Positions 14,944 to 23,333 are shown, counted from the stretch's first letter. The stretch is DNA of 64,000 nt from an uncultured Christensenella sp. (GCA_910586065.1 CAJUGI010000001.1:310001-374000); one strand, 5' to 3'. Numbers and translations: made by a program. Notes: a model not told the origin generated them from the letters alone.

Positions 14944-16974
14944 ATGCAATTTAAGGCTTGGGAAGGTTTTACCGAAGGCAAATGGTGCAACGACGAAGTG
15001 GACGTGCGCGACTTTATTCAGCGCAACTATACCCCATATACGGGCGGAGAAAAATTTTTAGCGCCCGCAACCAAAGCTACGCTTAAGCTTTGGGATGAAA
15101 TATTAAAACTTTCGGCGGACGAGCGCAAGGCGGGGGGCGTTTTAAAAGCCGACACGAAGACAGTTTCTTCGCTGACCTCGCACGGGGCGGGTTATATAGA
15201 CAAAAAGCTTGAAAAAATAGTCGGACTTCAGACCGACGAACCTTTTAAGCGCGCGTTACAACCCTTTGGCGGCATACGTATGTCAACGGACGCGCTTGCA
15301 ATGTACGGTTATGAAATTGCGCCCGAAGTTAAGGAGATTTTTACAAAATACCGCAAGACGCACAACGACGGCGTTTACGACGCTTATACTCCCGAAATGC
15401 GCCGCGCACGCTCCGCACACATTTTGACGGGTTTGCCCGACACGTACGGCAGGGGCAGAATAATTGGCGATTACCGCAGGGTTGCGCTTTACGGCGTGGA
15501 TTATCTGATAGCGCAGAAGGAAAAGGATAAGCTTTTGAAGGACGGCGATATGACGCCCGACAAAATCCGTGACAGGGAAGAGCTTTCCGAGCAGATTAAA
15601 GCGCTGAAAAACCTTAAAAAACTTGCCGAAATTTACGGCTGTGATATTTCCAAACCCGCCGACACCGCGCAGGAGGCAATTCAGGCGCTATATTTCGGTT
15701 ACCTTGCCGCAGTCAAAGACCAGAACGGCGCGGCGATGTCGATAGGCAGAAATTCCACCTTCCTCGATATATATATAAAGAGAGATTTAGACCGCAAGAT
15801 TTTAACCGAAAAGCAGGCGCAGGAGCTAATCGACCACTTTGTAATGAAGCTGAGAATAGTTAAATTTATGCGCATACGCGAATATAACGAGCTTTTTTCC
15901 GGCGACCCCACGTGGGTAACCGAATCCATAGGCGGTATGGGCGTGGACGGAAGAACGTTGGTAACTAAAACTTCGTTCCGTATTCTTCACACGCTCGAAA
16001 ATCTCGGTCCCGCGCCCGAACCAAACTTAACGGTTTTGTGGAGCAAGAGCTTGCCCGAAGGTTTTAAGACGTACTGCGCAAAGCTTTCCATTAAAACGTC
16101 GGCAATACAATACGAAAGCGACGATTTGATGCGCCACGAAATGGGTGATGATTATGCAATCGCCTGCTGTGTAAGCGGAATGCGCGTTGGCAAGGATATG
16201 CAGTTCTTCGGCGCAAGGGCAAACCTTGCAAAGTGCCTTTTATATGCAATCAACGGCGGCAAGGACGAGTGTGTAAAGGATAAAGTTACCGGCAAACCTT
16301 TACAGGTTTCACCCGAGTTCGCTCCCGTTTCGGGCGACGGCAAATTAGATTTTGAGGACGTAAAGCATAAGTACGAGAATATGATGGACTGGCTTGCGGG
16401 GCTTTACGTTAACACTTTAAACCTCATTCACTACATGCACGACAAATACAGTTACGAAGCGCTTGAAATGGCGCTGCACGACACCGAAGTAAGAAGATTT
16501 TTTGCCACCGGCGTTGCGGGGCTTTCGTGCGCGGCGGACTCGCTTTCGGCAATTAAATACGCCGAAGTTTACCCCGTAAGAAACGAAGAGGGGCTTGTAA
16601 CCGATTATAAAATCGTAGGCGACTACCCCAAATACGGTAACAACGACGACAGGGCGGACGAACTTGCCGTATGGCTTTTAAAAACTTTTATGAACAAGAT
16701 TAAAAGCCATTACACCTATCGCCAGAGCGTGCCCACGATGTCGATTTTAACGATAACTTCAAACGTGGTTTACGGCAAAAACACGGGCAACACCCCCGAC
16801 GGCAGAAGGGCGGGCGAACCGCTTGCACCCGGCGCAAACCCGATGCACGGCAGGGACTGCTGCGGTGCGCTTGCCTCGTTGGAATCGGTTGCAAAGCTGC
16901 CTTACGAATACGCCCGCGACGGCATTTCGAATACTTTTTCGATAACGCCCGATTCGCTCGGTAAAAATGATTAA
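14944..16974 (+). CDS. pflB: Pyruvate formate-lyase, catalytic subunit lacking the glycyl-radical domain
   Basis: A 676-residue formate C-acetyltransferase body converting pyruvate and CoA to acetyl-CoA and formate. The paired active-site cysteines are at about residues 408-409 (YAIACCVSG). The protein ends at NTFSITPDSLGKND, the point where the E. coli enzyme (760 residues) continues into its glycyl-radical domain, and so lacks the RVSGYAV loop. That domain is encoded by the next gene, 15 bases on, in the same reading frame, after stop codons and with its own ribosome site. The split therefore sits exactly at a domain boundary. The gene has a good site (AGGAGA) and the same riboswitch control as pflA. 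Confidence 0.93.
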   Translation: MQFKAWEGFTEGKWCNDEVDVRDFIQRNYTPYTGGEKFLAPATKATLKLWDEILKLSADERKAGGVLKADTKTVSSLTSHGAGYIDKKLEKIVGLQTDEPFKRALQPFGGIRMSTDALAMYGYEIAPEVKEIFTKYRKTHNDGVYDAYTPEMRRARSAHILTGLPDTYGRGRIIGDYRRVALYGVDYLIAQKEKDKLLKDGDMTPDKIRDREELSEQIKALKNLKKLAEIYGCDISKPADTAQEAIQALYFGYLAAVKDQNGAAMSIGRNSTFLDIYIKRDLDRKILTEKQAQELIDHFVMKLRIVKFMRIREYNELFSGDPTWVTESIGGMGVDGRTLVTKTSFRILHTLENLGPAPEPNLTVLWSKSLPEGFKTYCAKLSIKTSAIQYESDDLMRHEMGDDYAIACCVSGMRVGKDMQFFGARANLAKCLLYAINGGKDECVKDKVTGKPLQVSPEFAPVSGDGKLDFEDVKHKYENMMDWLAGLYVNTLNLIHYMHDKYSYEALEMALHDTEVRRFFATGVAGLSCAADSLSAIKYAEVYPVRNEEGLVTDYKIVGDYPKYGNNDDRADELAVWLLKTFMNKIKSHYTYRQSVPTMSILTITSNVVYGKNTGNTPDGRRAGEPLAPGANPMHGRDCCGALASLESVAKLPYEYARDGISNTFSITPDSLGKND

Positions 16975-16989
16975 CAGGAGTAATAAATT

Positions 16990-17223
16990 ATGACTAATCA
17001 GGAAAAAAACCTTGTAAATTTACTTGACGCATACGTAGCCGACGGCGGCTATCATTTAAACGTAAACGTTTTCAGCAGAGAAACGCTTTTGGACGCGCAG
17101 GCTCACCCCGAAAAATATCCCCAGCTTACGATAAGGGTTTCGGGCTATGCTGTTAACTTCAACAAACTGACAAAAGCTCAGCAGGACGAGGTTATTTCGC
17201 GCACAATCCACACCAATTTTTAA
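16990..17223 (+). CDS. grcA: Separate glycyl-radical subunit of pyruvate formate-lyase (GrcA-like)
   Basis: A 77-residue protein matching the C-terminal domain of pyruvate formate-lyase: DGGYHLNVNVFSRETLLDAQAHPEKYPQLTIRVSGYAVNF. Gly52 in RVSGYAV is the predicted radical site. E. coli GrcA (YfiD) is a similar stand-alone domain that rescues oxygen-cleaved PFL, but there the full enzyme also exists. Here the upstream lyase has no such domain of its own, so this subunit should be essential for activity. 676 plus 77 residues equals a normal PFL. An in-frame arrangement (TAA, CAGGAG, TAATAA, ATG) with a clear ribosome site argues for two proteins rather than a sequencing error. A terminator follows. 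Confidence 0.9.
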   Translation: MTNQEKNLVNLLDAYVADGGYHLNVNVFSRETLLDAQAHPEKYPQLTIRVSGYAVNFNKLTKAQQDEVISRTIHTNF

Positions 17224-17237
17224 AATTTAATAAAATA

Positions 17238-17265
17238 GCGGCGCGGAGCTTTTGCTCCGCGCCGC
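17238..17265. terminator. Bidirectional terminator after the pfl operon
   Basis: A 12-bp perfect GC stem with a 4-base loop lies between convergent genes. Confidence 0.85.
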
Positions 17266-17270
17266 GTTGT

Positions 17271-17498
17271 TTAATTTTGAACTTTTTCGCCGGTTTCTGT
17301 TTCAAGCCCCAGTAAATAATCTGTTGAAACATCAAAATAAATGGCAATACGCTTTAAATAGGAAATCTTCGGCTCGTTAGTTCCGTCACACCATAACAAA
17401 ACCGCTTGTTTGCTGACGTTTATGTCTTTTGCCAGTTTGTACTTTGTTATTTTATTTTCATCCAGCAGCTTGTTCAGCCGTGCAACAAAAATATCCAT
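17271..17498 (-). CDS. Small XRE-family repressor, module 3
   Basis: A 75-residue helix-turn-helix protein (LLDENKITKYKLAKDINVSKQAVLLWCDGTNEPKISYLKRIAIYFDVSTDYLLG), the typical single-domain XRE fold with a short acidic tail. It is divergent from the gene at 17606. A TATAAT on its strand ends 6 bases before the ATG with no ribosome site, as in modules 1 and 2. GGTAA elements follow the -35 regions of both divergent promoters and are candidate operator halves. The target is inferred to be itself and the divergent gene. Confidence 0.8.
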   Translation of the reverse strand: MDIFVARLNKLLDENKITKYKLAKDINVSKQAVLLWCDGTNEPKISYLKRIAIYFDVSTDYLLGLETETGEKVQN

Positions 17499-17519
17499 AT
17501 GATTATTATATAAGAAAAA

Positions 17520-17561
17520 TTACCTAACAATGTTGACACGGTAAGAAAACTTTGCTATAAT
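17520..17561. promoter_or_regulatory. Divergent promoter region with GGTAA half-sites
   Basis: The rightward promoter is TTGACA (17533-17538), 17-base spacer, TATAAT (17556-17561). GGTAA (17540-17544) sits at the start of its spacer. An inverted TTACC (17520-17524) sits in the same place relative to a leftward TTGTTA box. The symmetry suggests a bound dimer of the XRE protein at 17271. Confidence 0.55.
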
Positions 17562-17605
17562 AGATTAAAAATTAAACTTAACCGTCATTTGCAAGGAGAA
17601 TAAAA

Positions 17606-17869
17606 ATGAAATCTGTAATAGCGGAAATATTTTCCGGACACTGCGCCAACAATGAAACTATTGATAAGGGTGTGGATTATCAGGATATCGACGTTAAAAT
17701 TGACGAGCTCTGCGAAAGATTTAAAAAGGGGTTGAACAAAGAGCAGATTATAAGCTTTGAAAAAATACGCAATATGCAATACGAGCTCGAAGCGGTGACG
17801 GAAGAGGTGCACTTTAAAGAAGGATTTAAACTGGGCTTGAAAACAGGAGTTGAAACTTTTAAGGATTAA
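17606..17869 (+). CDS. Small DUF6809-like protein controlled by XRE module 3
   Basis: An 87-residue, mostly helical cytoplasmic protein (MKSVIAEIFSGHCANNETI, then DVKIDELCERFKKGLNKEQIISFEKIRNMQYELEAVTEEVHFKEGFKLGLKTGVETF). The N-terminal pattern and the closing FKEGFKLG fit the DUF6809 family of small Firmicutes proteins, often found in mobile or regulatory neighbourhoods; no function is known. It has a strong ribosome site (AAGGAGAA) and a perfect consensus promoter, and a terminator lies 21 bases downstream. The assignment rests on motif memory and is moderately sure. Confidence 0.65.
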   Translation: MKSVIAEIFSGHCANNETIDKGVDYQDIDVKIDELCERFKKGLNKEQIISFEKIRNMQYELEAVTEEVHFKEGFKLGLKTGVETFKD

Positions 17870-17889
17870 TTCAATAAATTAAAAATAAT

Positions 17890-17916
17890 GTCCGCCGTGC
17901 GTTAAGCAAGGCGGAC
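17890..17916. terminator. Bidirectional terminator
   Basis: A 7-bp GC stem lies between convergent genes, followed by TTTT on the plus strand. Confidence 0.65.
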
Positions 17917-17933
17917 TTTTACGTTTATAAAGT

Positions 17934-18623
17934 TTATGAATAATAGCCGACCGCGCCCTTAAATATGGCATAAGCGATTTTTTTCTGATATTCGGGAGAA
18001 ATTAAAAGCGCCTCGTCCTCAACGTTGGATAAAAAACCGCACTCCACGATAACGGAAGGGCTTTCGGTGCACTTTAACATATAATAATCGCCTGCAAGCG
18101 CCTCGTTTTCGCTTGCGCATTCATCCATTGCGTTTAAAGAACTTTGTATATCTGCGGCAAGCAATTTTCCGCTTTCGCTGTTTTTATCGAAGAACACGGT
18201 TCCGCCGCGGCGGGAGGGGATAGGGCAAAAATTCTGATGAATTGAAATTACCATGTCCGCTTTGCTGGTTGTTATTATCTCCTTGCGCTTTTTCATATCG
18301 CGCATCTTAAAGCCCTGACTTGCCGAACCGTAAAGACCTGCGTTTGTTTTTCTCGTCATAACCACCGTAAAACCCGCGTCGGTAAAATATCCTTTAAGCT
18401 GTTTTGCTATGGCAAGATTTATATCGCTTTCTTTTTCCTTTGTTTTTACGCCGAGCACTCCGGCGTCAACTCCGCCGTGTCCGGCGTCGATTACTATTAC
18501 TTTTTCGCTGACGGAAGATGCGGTAGAGACCGCAGAACCGCAGGTTAAACCGATTATCACACCCAAAACCGCAATGACTGCGGCAAAAACAAACACACTC
18601 TTTTTAACGCTTATAATTTTCAC
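17934..18623 (-). CDS. cwlD: N-acetylmuramoyl-L-alanine amidase, CwlD-type
   Basis: A 229-residue Amidase_3 enzyme with an N-terminal membrane anchor (residues 8-30) and a zinc-dependent catalytic domain: IDAGHGGVDAG (first ligand), a conserved Glu region KEKESDINLAIAKQLK, ISIHQN (third ligand) and VIVECGFLSNVED (catalytic Glu). In spore formers CwlD trims peptides from cortex peptidoglycan so that muramic-delta-lactam can form; the length (237 in B. subtilis) and the single domain fit CwlD. I take the GTG at 18623 as the start, immediately before the anchor, because sequence further upstream is polar and lacks a ribosome site. It is divergent from mrnC. Confidence 0.8.
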   Translation of the reverse strand: MKIISVKKSVFVFAAVIAVLGVIIGLTCGSAVSTASSVSEKVIVIDAGHGGVDAGVLGVKTKEKESDINLAIAKQLKGYFTDAGFTVVMTRKTNAGLYGSASQGFKMRDMKKRKEIITTSKADMVISIHQNFCPIPSRRGGTVFFDKNSESGKLLAADIQSSLNAMDECASENEALAGDYYMLKCTESPSVIVECGFLSNVEDEALLISPEYQKKIAYAIFKGAVGYYS

Positions 18624-18657
18624 GCTATATACTATGGATTTATTGCATTTTTTATGA

Positions 18658-18685
18658 TTGTGTGGTAAAATATTAACCGTATAAA
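18658..18685 (+). promoter_or_regulatory. Probable promoter of mrnC-rlmB-sigH
   Basis: TTGTGT (18658-18663), 16-base spacer, TATAAA (18680-18685). A second TATAAA is only 2 bases from the ATG and is too close to serve. Confidence 0.4.
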
Positions 18686-18716
18686 TTGTGTTTTTACACA
18701 AAAAAGATTATAAAAA

Positions 18717-19112
18717 ATGTCAAAAACAAGCTTATTTTCAACAATAGCCGAGCGCGAGGCTAAAAATTTAAGTCCGGTTACTCTCGCCTTTTTGGGGGAC
18801 GCCGTTTATTCTCTGTTTATAAGGGAAAAATACGTGCTTGAAGCTGATTACCCTTCGGGAACTCTGCAAAAACTGACTGCGGGAGAGGTTTCGGCGCACG
18901 GACAGAACATAGCGTTGGAGCGGATTAAAAATCTTTTTACCGAAGAGGAGGAGGCGATTTTTAAGCGCGGCAGAAACGCGAAAAAGCCCACGCACAGCAA
19001 GCACGCGACAATTTCGGAATATAATAATTCAACCGGATTCGAGGCTGTTTTGGGATATCTGTATCTTACGGGGCAGTATAAAAGAATAGAAGAACTGTTG
19101 GAAGGGGAATAA
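18717..19112 (+). CDS. mrnC: Mini-ribonuclease III
   Basis: A 131-residue RNase III-like protein without a double-stranded RNA-binding domain, which matures 23S rRNA ends in B. subtilis. Signature parts are LAFLGDAVYSLFIREKY (catalytic Asp) and FEAVLGYLYLTGQ (catalytic Glu), with the conserved middle HSKHATISEYNNSTG. It overlaps the rlmB start (TAATG), and the mrnC-rlmB-sigH order copies the conserved Firmicutes cluster. No good ribosome site precedes the ATG. Confidence 0.9.
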   Translation: MSKTSLFSTIAEREAKNLSPVTLAFLGDAVYSLFIREKYVLEADYPSGTLQKLTAGEVSAHGQNIALERIKNLFTEEEEAIFKRGRNAKKPTHSKHATISEYNNSTGFEAVLGYLYLTGQYKRIEELLEGE

Positions 19113-19825
19113 TGAAAACAGAAGGAAGAAATCCCGTTTTTGAGCTTTTGAAGACGGATAAGACGATAGATAAAATTCTGCTTGAAAAAAATCCGCAGGG
19201 CAGCCTGAATAAAATTTTTGCCGAAGCCCGCAGGTTGGGCGTGCGCGTTCAGGTTGTGGACAGGCGGGTTTTGGATAAGGAGAGCACGGAGGGCAGACAT
19301 CAGGGAGTAATTGCCTTTACTACCGACTTTAAATATGCGTCAATTGATGATATATTGGGGGCAAAGAGCGAAAACGGCAGTCTTGTTATCCTTTGCGACG
19401 GCATCGAGGACGTGCATAATTTAGGTTCGATTATAAGAGTTGCCGAGTGCGCGGGCGCCGACGGAGTGATAATTCCTTCAAACAATTCCGCAAGCGTGAC
19501 CGAGGCCGTGATACGCATTTCGGCAGGCGCGGCGGAGCATATGAAGGTGGCTAAAGTCAATTCGATTAACCGCGCTGTGGACGTGTTGAAAAAGGCGGGC
19601 TATTGGCTTTACGCCTTGGAGGCAGACGGTAAGAGCATTTACGAAACCGACCTTTCGGGCAACGTGGCTCTGGTTATAGGCGGCGAGGACAGCGGGGTTA
19701 AAAGGCTCACACGCGAAAAGTGCGATTTTACCGTTTCGCTCCCCTTAAAGGGCAAAGTAAATTCTTTGAACGCGTCGGTTGCGTTGGGAATTGCCGCTTA
19801 TGAAGTTTTGAGAAGAAAACAATGA
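19112..19825 (+). CDS. rlmB: 23S rRNA 2'-O-ribose methyltransferase of the TrmH/RlmB family
   Basis: A 237-residue SPOUT methyltransferase. The N-terminal substrate-binding domain (EGRNPVFELLK) precedes the knot domain with the three family motifs: DGIEDVHNLGSIIRVAECAGADGVI, IGGEDSGVKRL and LPLKGKVNSLNASVALGIAAYE. It is expected to methylate a ribose in 23S rRNA using S-adenosylmethionine. It sits between mrnC (overlapping by one base) and sigH (overlapping by four), as a coupled operon. Confidence 0.92.
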   Translation: MKTEGRNPVFELLKTDKTIDKILLEKNPQGSLNKIFAEARRLGVRVQVVDRRVLDKESTEGRHQGVIAFTTDFKYASIDDILGAKSENGSLVILCDGIEDVHNLGSIIRVAECAGADGVIIPSNNSASVTEAVIRISAGAAEHMKVAKVNSINRAVDVLKKAGYWLYALEADGKSIYETDLSGNVALVIGGEDSGVKRLTREKCDFTVSLPLKGKVNSLNASVALGIAAYEVLRRKQ

Positions 19826-20370
19826 CCGACGAAGAAAACGTTGTACTTGCGCGCGGCGGTAACAAGGCGGCGGAAGAAATTTTACTTAATAAATACACTC
19901 CGCTTGTAAAGGCGGTGGCCGCAAGGTTTTTTTTGTACGGCGGCGAACCCGAAGACCTTGAGCAAGAGGGAATGGTGGGGCTGTATTCGGCAATCAACGG
20001 TTTTGCGTCGGGCGGCGCGTCGTTTTCCGCTTATGCTTACGTGTGTATACGCAACGCGGTGCTAAGCGCGGTTAAAAAGAGCAACGGCGACAAATACTCG
20101 GCTTTGAATAATTTTGTGCCTATCGTTGAAATCGGCGGAAAAGTTGCGCCGAAGAGTCCTGAAGACGAAGTTATTTTAAGCGAAAACAGACGCGAGTTTC
20201 TTCAAAAAATTTCGAAAAATCTGTCTTCGCTCGAATTTAAAGTAACCGTGATGTATGTGGACGGGATGAGCGTAACCGAAATTTCGGCCGCTCTCGAAAA
20301 ACCGCCCAAAAGCGTATCCAACGCGCTTGCGAGGGCTAAGCGCAAATTAACGGAGCTGTATTCCGATTGA
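19822..20370 (+). CDS. sigH: RNA polymerase sigma factor, SigH-like
   Basis: A 182-residue sigma-70-family factor. Region 2 shows NKYTPLVKAVAARFFLYGGEPEDLEQEGMVGLYSAINGF and FSAYAYVCIRNAVLSAVKK; region 4 shows SSLEFKVTVMYVDGMSVTEISAALEKPPKSVSNALARAKRKL. Position after rlmB matches sigH (spo0H), which directs early sporulation genes in Firmicutes; B. subtilis SigH is 218 residues, so this copy is somewhat shorter. The identity depends on both domain order and context. dnaX follows 20 bases later. Confidence 0.8.
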   Translation: MTDEENVVLARGGNKAAEEILLNKYTPLVKAVAARFFLYGGEPEDLEQEGMVGLYSAINGFASGGASFSAYAYVCIRNAVLSAVKKSNGDKYSALNNFVPIVEIGGKVAPKSPEDEVILSENRREFLQKISKNLSSLEFKVTVMYVDGMSVTEISAALEKPPKSVSNALARAKRKLTELYSD

Positions 20371-20390
20371 ATCGGCAAAAGGAGAAAACA

Positions 20391-22160
20391 ATGTCCTATC
20401 TCGCATTTTACAGAACGTTCCGGCCAAACACTTTTGATGAAGTCGTCCGTCAGGAACACATAGTGCGCATTCTTAAAAACCAGATAGAAACCGACAAGGT
20501 GGGACACGCGTACCTCTTTTGCGGTCCGCGCGGAACGGGCAAAACCACGCTTGCCAAAATTTTTGCACGCGCTGTTAACTGTAAAAACCCCGTAAACTGT
20601 TCGCCTTGCGGAAAGTGCGAAGCTTGCAAAGCCTTGAAAGACGGTGCGGGACTGGATATTTACGAAATCGACGCTGCGTCTAACAACGGAGTTGACGAAA
20701 TGCGCGACCTGCGTGAAAAGGTGCAATATCCGCCTGTTGCCGGCAGATTTAAGGTTTATATTATCGATGAAGTCCATATGCTGACGGCTTCGGCGTTCAA
20801 CGCCGTTTTAAAAACTTTGGAAGAGCCGCCCCGCCACGCGGTGTTTATTCTTGCGACAACCGAACCGCAGAAAATCCCCGCAACGATACTCTCGCGTTGT
20901 ATGCGATTCGATTTTAAGCTGATTCCTCAAAAGGATTTGGAGGACTTAATCAAATCAGTATTTCAGAGAGTTGGAAAGGAGTATGAAGAAGCTGCGGTCG
21001 CCGCAATTGCGCGGGCTGGTGCCGGCAGTGCAAGAGACAGTCTTTCGATTGCCGATATGTGCGCGTCTTATTCGCGCGGGAAACTGACTTATGATGACGT
21101 GAATACGGTTTTGGGCGGCGCCGATTTGGCTAAAACGGCTGATATATGCGGGGCAATCTTGAAAGAGGACGCTTCCGCCGCATTGAAACTTACCGAAGAC
21201 GTGCTTTCGGCGGGAAAGAGCGCGGGGTTGTTGTTAAAGTCTATGCTTTTGTTTTTAAACGACTGCGCTATAATAAAAATGTGCCGTTCGGCGCGGGATA
21301 TAATCAGTTTGCCGGAGGAATCATATAATAAAACAGCCGGAATCGCTAATGTTGCGGACGGACATAAAATTTTGAGAGTAACCGAAATTTTAACCGCCGC
21401 GGAAAACGATTTGAGATATTCCGCAAGCGGCAGAATTACGTTGGAAACGGCTGTTTTGAAGTGTACTCTTCCGCAGGCGGATTATAATATAGACGCTTTG
21501 ATAGGCAAAATAAATGCTCTGGAAAAGAAACTGGAAGAGTTGAAAACACTGCCGCTGCGTGAATTGCCCCGCGAATATCAGGCGAATAACGCGATTGTTA
21601 AGCCCAAAGAGGGAGTTGACACACCGGAAACGAAAGAGACGTGTTCGGCGAAACAACCCGTTAAACCCGTTCGTAAGGCGGAGCCGGAGGAACAGGTTTC
21701 AAAAACGGATTTTAAAAAGTCCGACACGCTTTTGGAAGAGGTCGGAGCAAGTCCGTTTGAACAGCGGGAAAGTTCGGGCGGGACCGTGCAACCTCTTTTG
21801 TGGGAGAACAACACGGGAACGGTAAAAGCCGGCAGTCTTACCGAAGACGGTAAAAAGTCTGTGTTTGCAAAGTTTATCAGAAGTTTGCGCACTGTTCATA
21901 AAAACGCGGTTCTTTTTACTTTGTGTATGGATTTGGAGAGTGTGTTCGAGGGGGATAAACTCGTTCTTTTAACCGATAACGAAACGGTTAAAAAAGCGCT
22001 TGCGAGAACTGATAATGCAAACTTTGTAGCAGAAGTTCTGGCGGAACTGGGAGTGAACGATTACGAAGTTCGTCTTAAAGCGCGAGGAGAAAATCCTTAC
22101 GATAAGGCGCTGGGCGAACTGAAGCAAAATTTCAGCGGCACCGACATAGAAATAAAATAA
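20391..22160 (+). CDS. dnaX: DNA polymerase III subunits gamma/tau
   Basis: A 589-residue clamp-loader ATPase. It opens with the typical YLAFYRTFRPNTFDEVVRQEHI, has Walker A GPRGTGKTT near residue 44, a four-cysteine zinc module (CKNPVNCSPCGKCEAC), DEVHML (Walker B) and the SRC sensor in LSRCMRFDF. A long polar linker (about 395-470) leads to a C-terminal tau-type domain. I chose the ATG at 20391 with AAAGGAGAAAA ahead; the earlier frame start lies inside sigH's end. It forms the conserved dnaX-ybaB-recR order. Confidence 0.95.
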   Translation: MSYLAFYRTFRPNTFDEVVRQEHIVRILKNQIETDKVGHAYLFCGPRGTGKTTLAKIFARAVNCKNPVNCSPCGKCEACKALKDGAGLDIYEIDAASNNGVDEMRDLREKVQYPPVAGRFKVYIIDEVHMLTASAFNAVLKTLEEPPRHAVFILATTEPQKIPATILSRCMRFDFKLIPQKDLEDLIKSVFQRVGKEYEEAAVAAIARAGAGSARDSLSIADMCASYSRGKLTYDDVNTVLGGADLAKTADICGAILKEDASAALKLTEDVLSAGKSAGLLLKSMLLFLNDCAIIKMCRSARDIISLPEESYNKTAGIANVADGHKILRVTEILTAAENDLRYSASGRITLETAVLKCTLPQADYNIDALIGKINALEKKLEELKTLPLRELPREYQANNAIVKPKEGVDTPETKETCSAKQPVKPVRKAEPEEQVSKTDFKKSDTLLEEVGASPFEQRESSGGTVQPLLWENNTGTVKAGSLTEDGKKSVFAKFIRSLRTVHKNAVLFTLCMDLESVFEGDKLVLLTDNETVKKALARTDNANFVAEVLAELGVNDYEVRLKARGENPYDKALGELKQNFSGTDIEIK

Positions 22161-22184
22161 ATAATTTGAACGGGAGTTTTTAAT

Positions 22185-22541
22185 ATGGCCGGATTTAAAG
22201 GCGGCATGGGCAACATGCAAAATCTTATGCGCGAAGCGCAGAAAATGCAGGAACAGATGCAGGAAGCAGACAAAGAGCTTGAAGAAATGGAAGTCGTAGG
22301 GCTTTCGGGCGGCGGCGAAGAGGGAGACGAAACCGTCGTTGTATATATGAACGGGAAAAAGATAATAAACGGCATAGAATTCGGCAGTAAGCTTTCCTCG
22401 CTTGTGGACATAACCGACGAGGACGACGTTGAAATGCTTGAAGATTTGATTATGGCGGCAATCAACGACGGATATAAAAAAGCCGATAAGGAGTATGAAG
22501 AGAAGATGGGTCCTTACGCCAAAGCCAAAGGGCTTTTCTAA
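22185..22541 (+). CDS. YbaB/EbfC nucleoid-associated protein
   Basis: A 118-residue DNA-binding protein: a methionine- and glutamine-rich first helix (GNMQNLMREAQKMQEQMQEADKELEEMEVVGLSGGG), a short beta sheet with VVVYMNGKKIINGIEF, and a C-terminal helix with LIMAAINDGYKKADKEYEEKM. The family forms dimers that coat DNA and is almost always placed between dnaX and recR, as here. Its ribosome site is GGGAG. Confidence 0.92.
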   Translation: MAGFKGGMGNMQNLMREAQKMQEQMQEADKELEEMEVVGLSGGGEEGDETVVVYMNGKKIINGIEFGSKLSSLVDITDEDDVEMLEDLIMAAINDGYKKADKEYEEKMGPYAKAKGLF

Positions 22542-22551
22542 ATTGATTGTT

Positions 22552-22700
22552 ACTTGCAAATATCACACTTTTTGCAAGCAGACCTAATTTGCCAATACTT
22601 TTGCCTGTCGCACCGAGGGCAAAGCCGTAGCGGACTGAGGGATAGAAACCCTAAAAATCACGGAAAGTAGCAGGCGCACAAGACGGAATTTTCACGAGGA
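22552..22700 (+). ncRNA. Intergenic RNA-like element, copy A (ahead of recR)
   Basis: The 166-base gap between ybaB and recR is not coding. It carries a CTTGCAAA/TTTGCAAG hairpin, then TTTGCC pairing with GGCAAA, then AGGG/CCCT, and ends in a block starting AAAATCACGG (22663) and finishing in GAGG, the likely recR ribosome site. The same parts recur in the same order between yabP and yabQ (27571-27733): a GCAAGC hairpin, TGCCTGT with GGGCA, and the AAAATCACGG block directly ahead of the start codon. Shared order plus ending at a ribosome site suggests a cis-acting RNA. I recognise no known class. Confidence 0.45.
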
Positions 22701-22707
22701 ATATTTT

Positions 22708-23298
22708 ATGGATATTTTTATTGAACCCATAGGCAGACTTATAAATCAGTTTTCAAAACTACCGGGAGTAGGGAAAAAGACGGCTCAGCGCTACGCTTAT
22801 AAAGTGATTTCAATGTCGGACGCAGAAGCTGCAGAGTTTGCCGAAAGCATTTTAAACTGCAAGCGCAAGGTGCGCTATTGCAAGACGTGCGGAAATTTTA
22901 CCGAAGACGACGAGTGCGCAATCTGCCGAACGCGCCAAAGCTCGACAATCTGCGTTGTGAAAGAACCGAAAGACGTAATAGCAATGGAAAAGCTGCACGA
23001 GTTTAAAGGCGTTTATCATGTTTTGCACGGGGTAATCAGCCCGATGGACGGCGTAGGACCGAACGACATACGCATAAAGGAGCTTTTGGCTCGCGTAAAC
23101 GGTTCGGTGGAGGAAGTTATAATGGCGACCAATCCCGACGTGGAAGGCGAAGCCACTGCAATGTACATTGCAAAACTTTTAAAGCCTTTGGGCGTAAACG
23201 TGACGCGTCTTGCTCACGGCATACCCGTCGGCGGCGAACTTGAATATACCGACGAAGTAACATTATCACGCGCGCTGTCCGAAAGAAAAAGCATATAA
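22708..23298 (+). CDS. recR: Recombination mediator RecR
   Basis: A 196-residue repair protein that helps load RecA onto single-stranded DNA with RecO. It has the helix-hairpin-helix (LPGVGKKTAQRYAYKV), a four-cysteine zinc finger (CKTCGNFTEDDECAIC), and a Toprim domain (VVKEPKDVIAMEK, ATNPDVEGEATAMYI). The length matches the family (about 198). The third gene of dnaX-ybaB-recR; GAGG of the preceding intergenic element is its probable ribosome site. Confidence 0.95.
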   Translation: MDIFIEPIGRLINQFSKLPGVGKKTAQRYAYKVISMSDAEAAEFAESILNCKRKVRYCKTCGNFTEDDECAICRTRQSSTICVVKEPKDVIAMEKLHEFKGVYHVLHGVISPMDGVGPNDIRIKELLARVNGSVEEVIMATNPDVEGEATAMYIAKLLKPLGVNVTRLAHGIPVGGELEYTDEVTLSRALSERKSI

Positions 23299-23333
23299 AA
23301 TATTTAAAACTTCAACATATTCGGGGGTCTATT

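Noticed and set aside
22552..22707. SRP RNA or c-di-GMP riboswitch in the ybaB-recR gap
   Set aside because: The GGGCAAAGCC string recalls the c-di-GMP class, but its other conserved parts and the GGAA loop motif of SRP RNA are absent.
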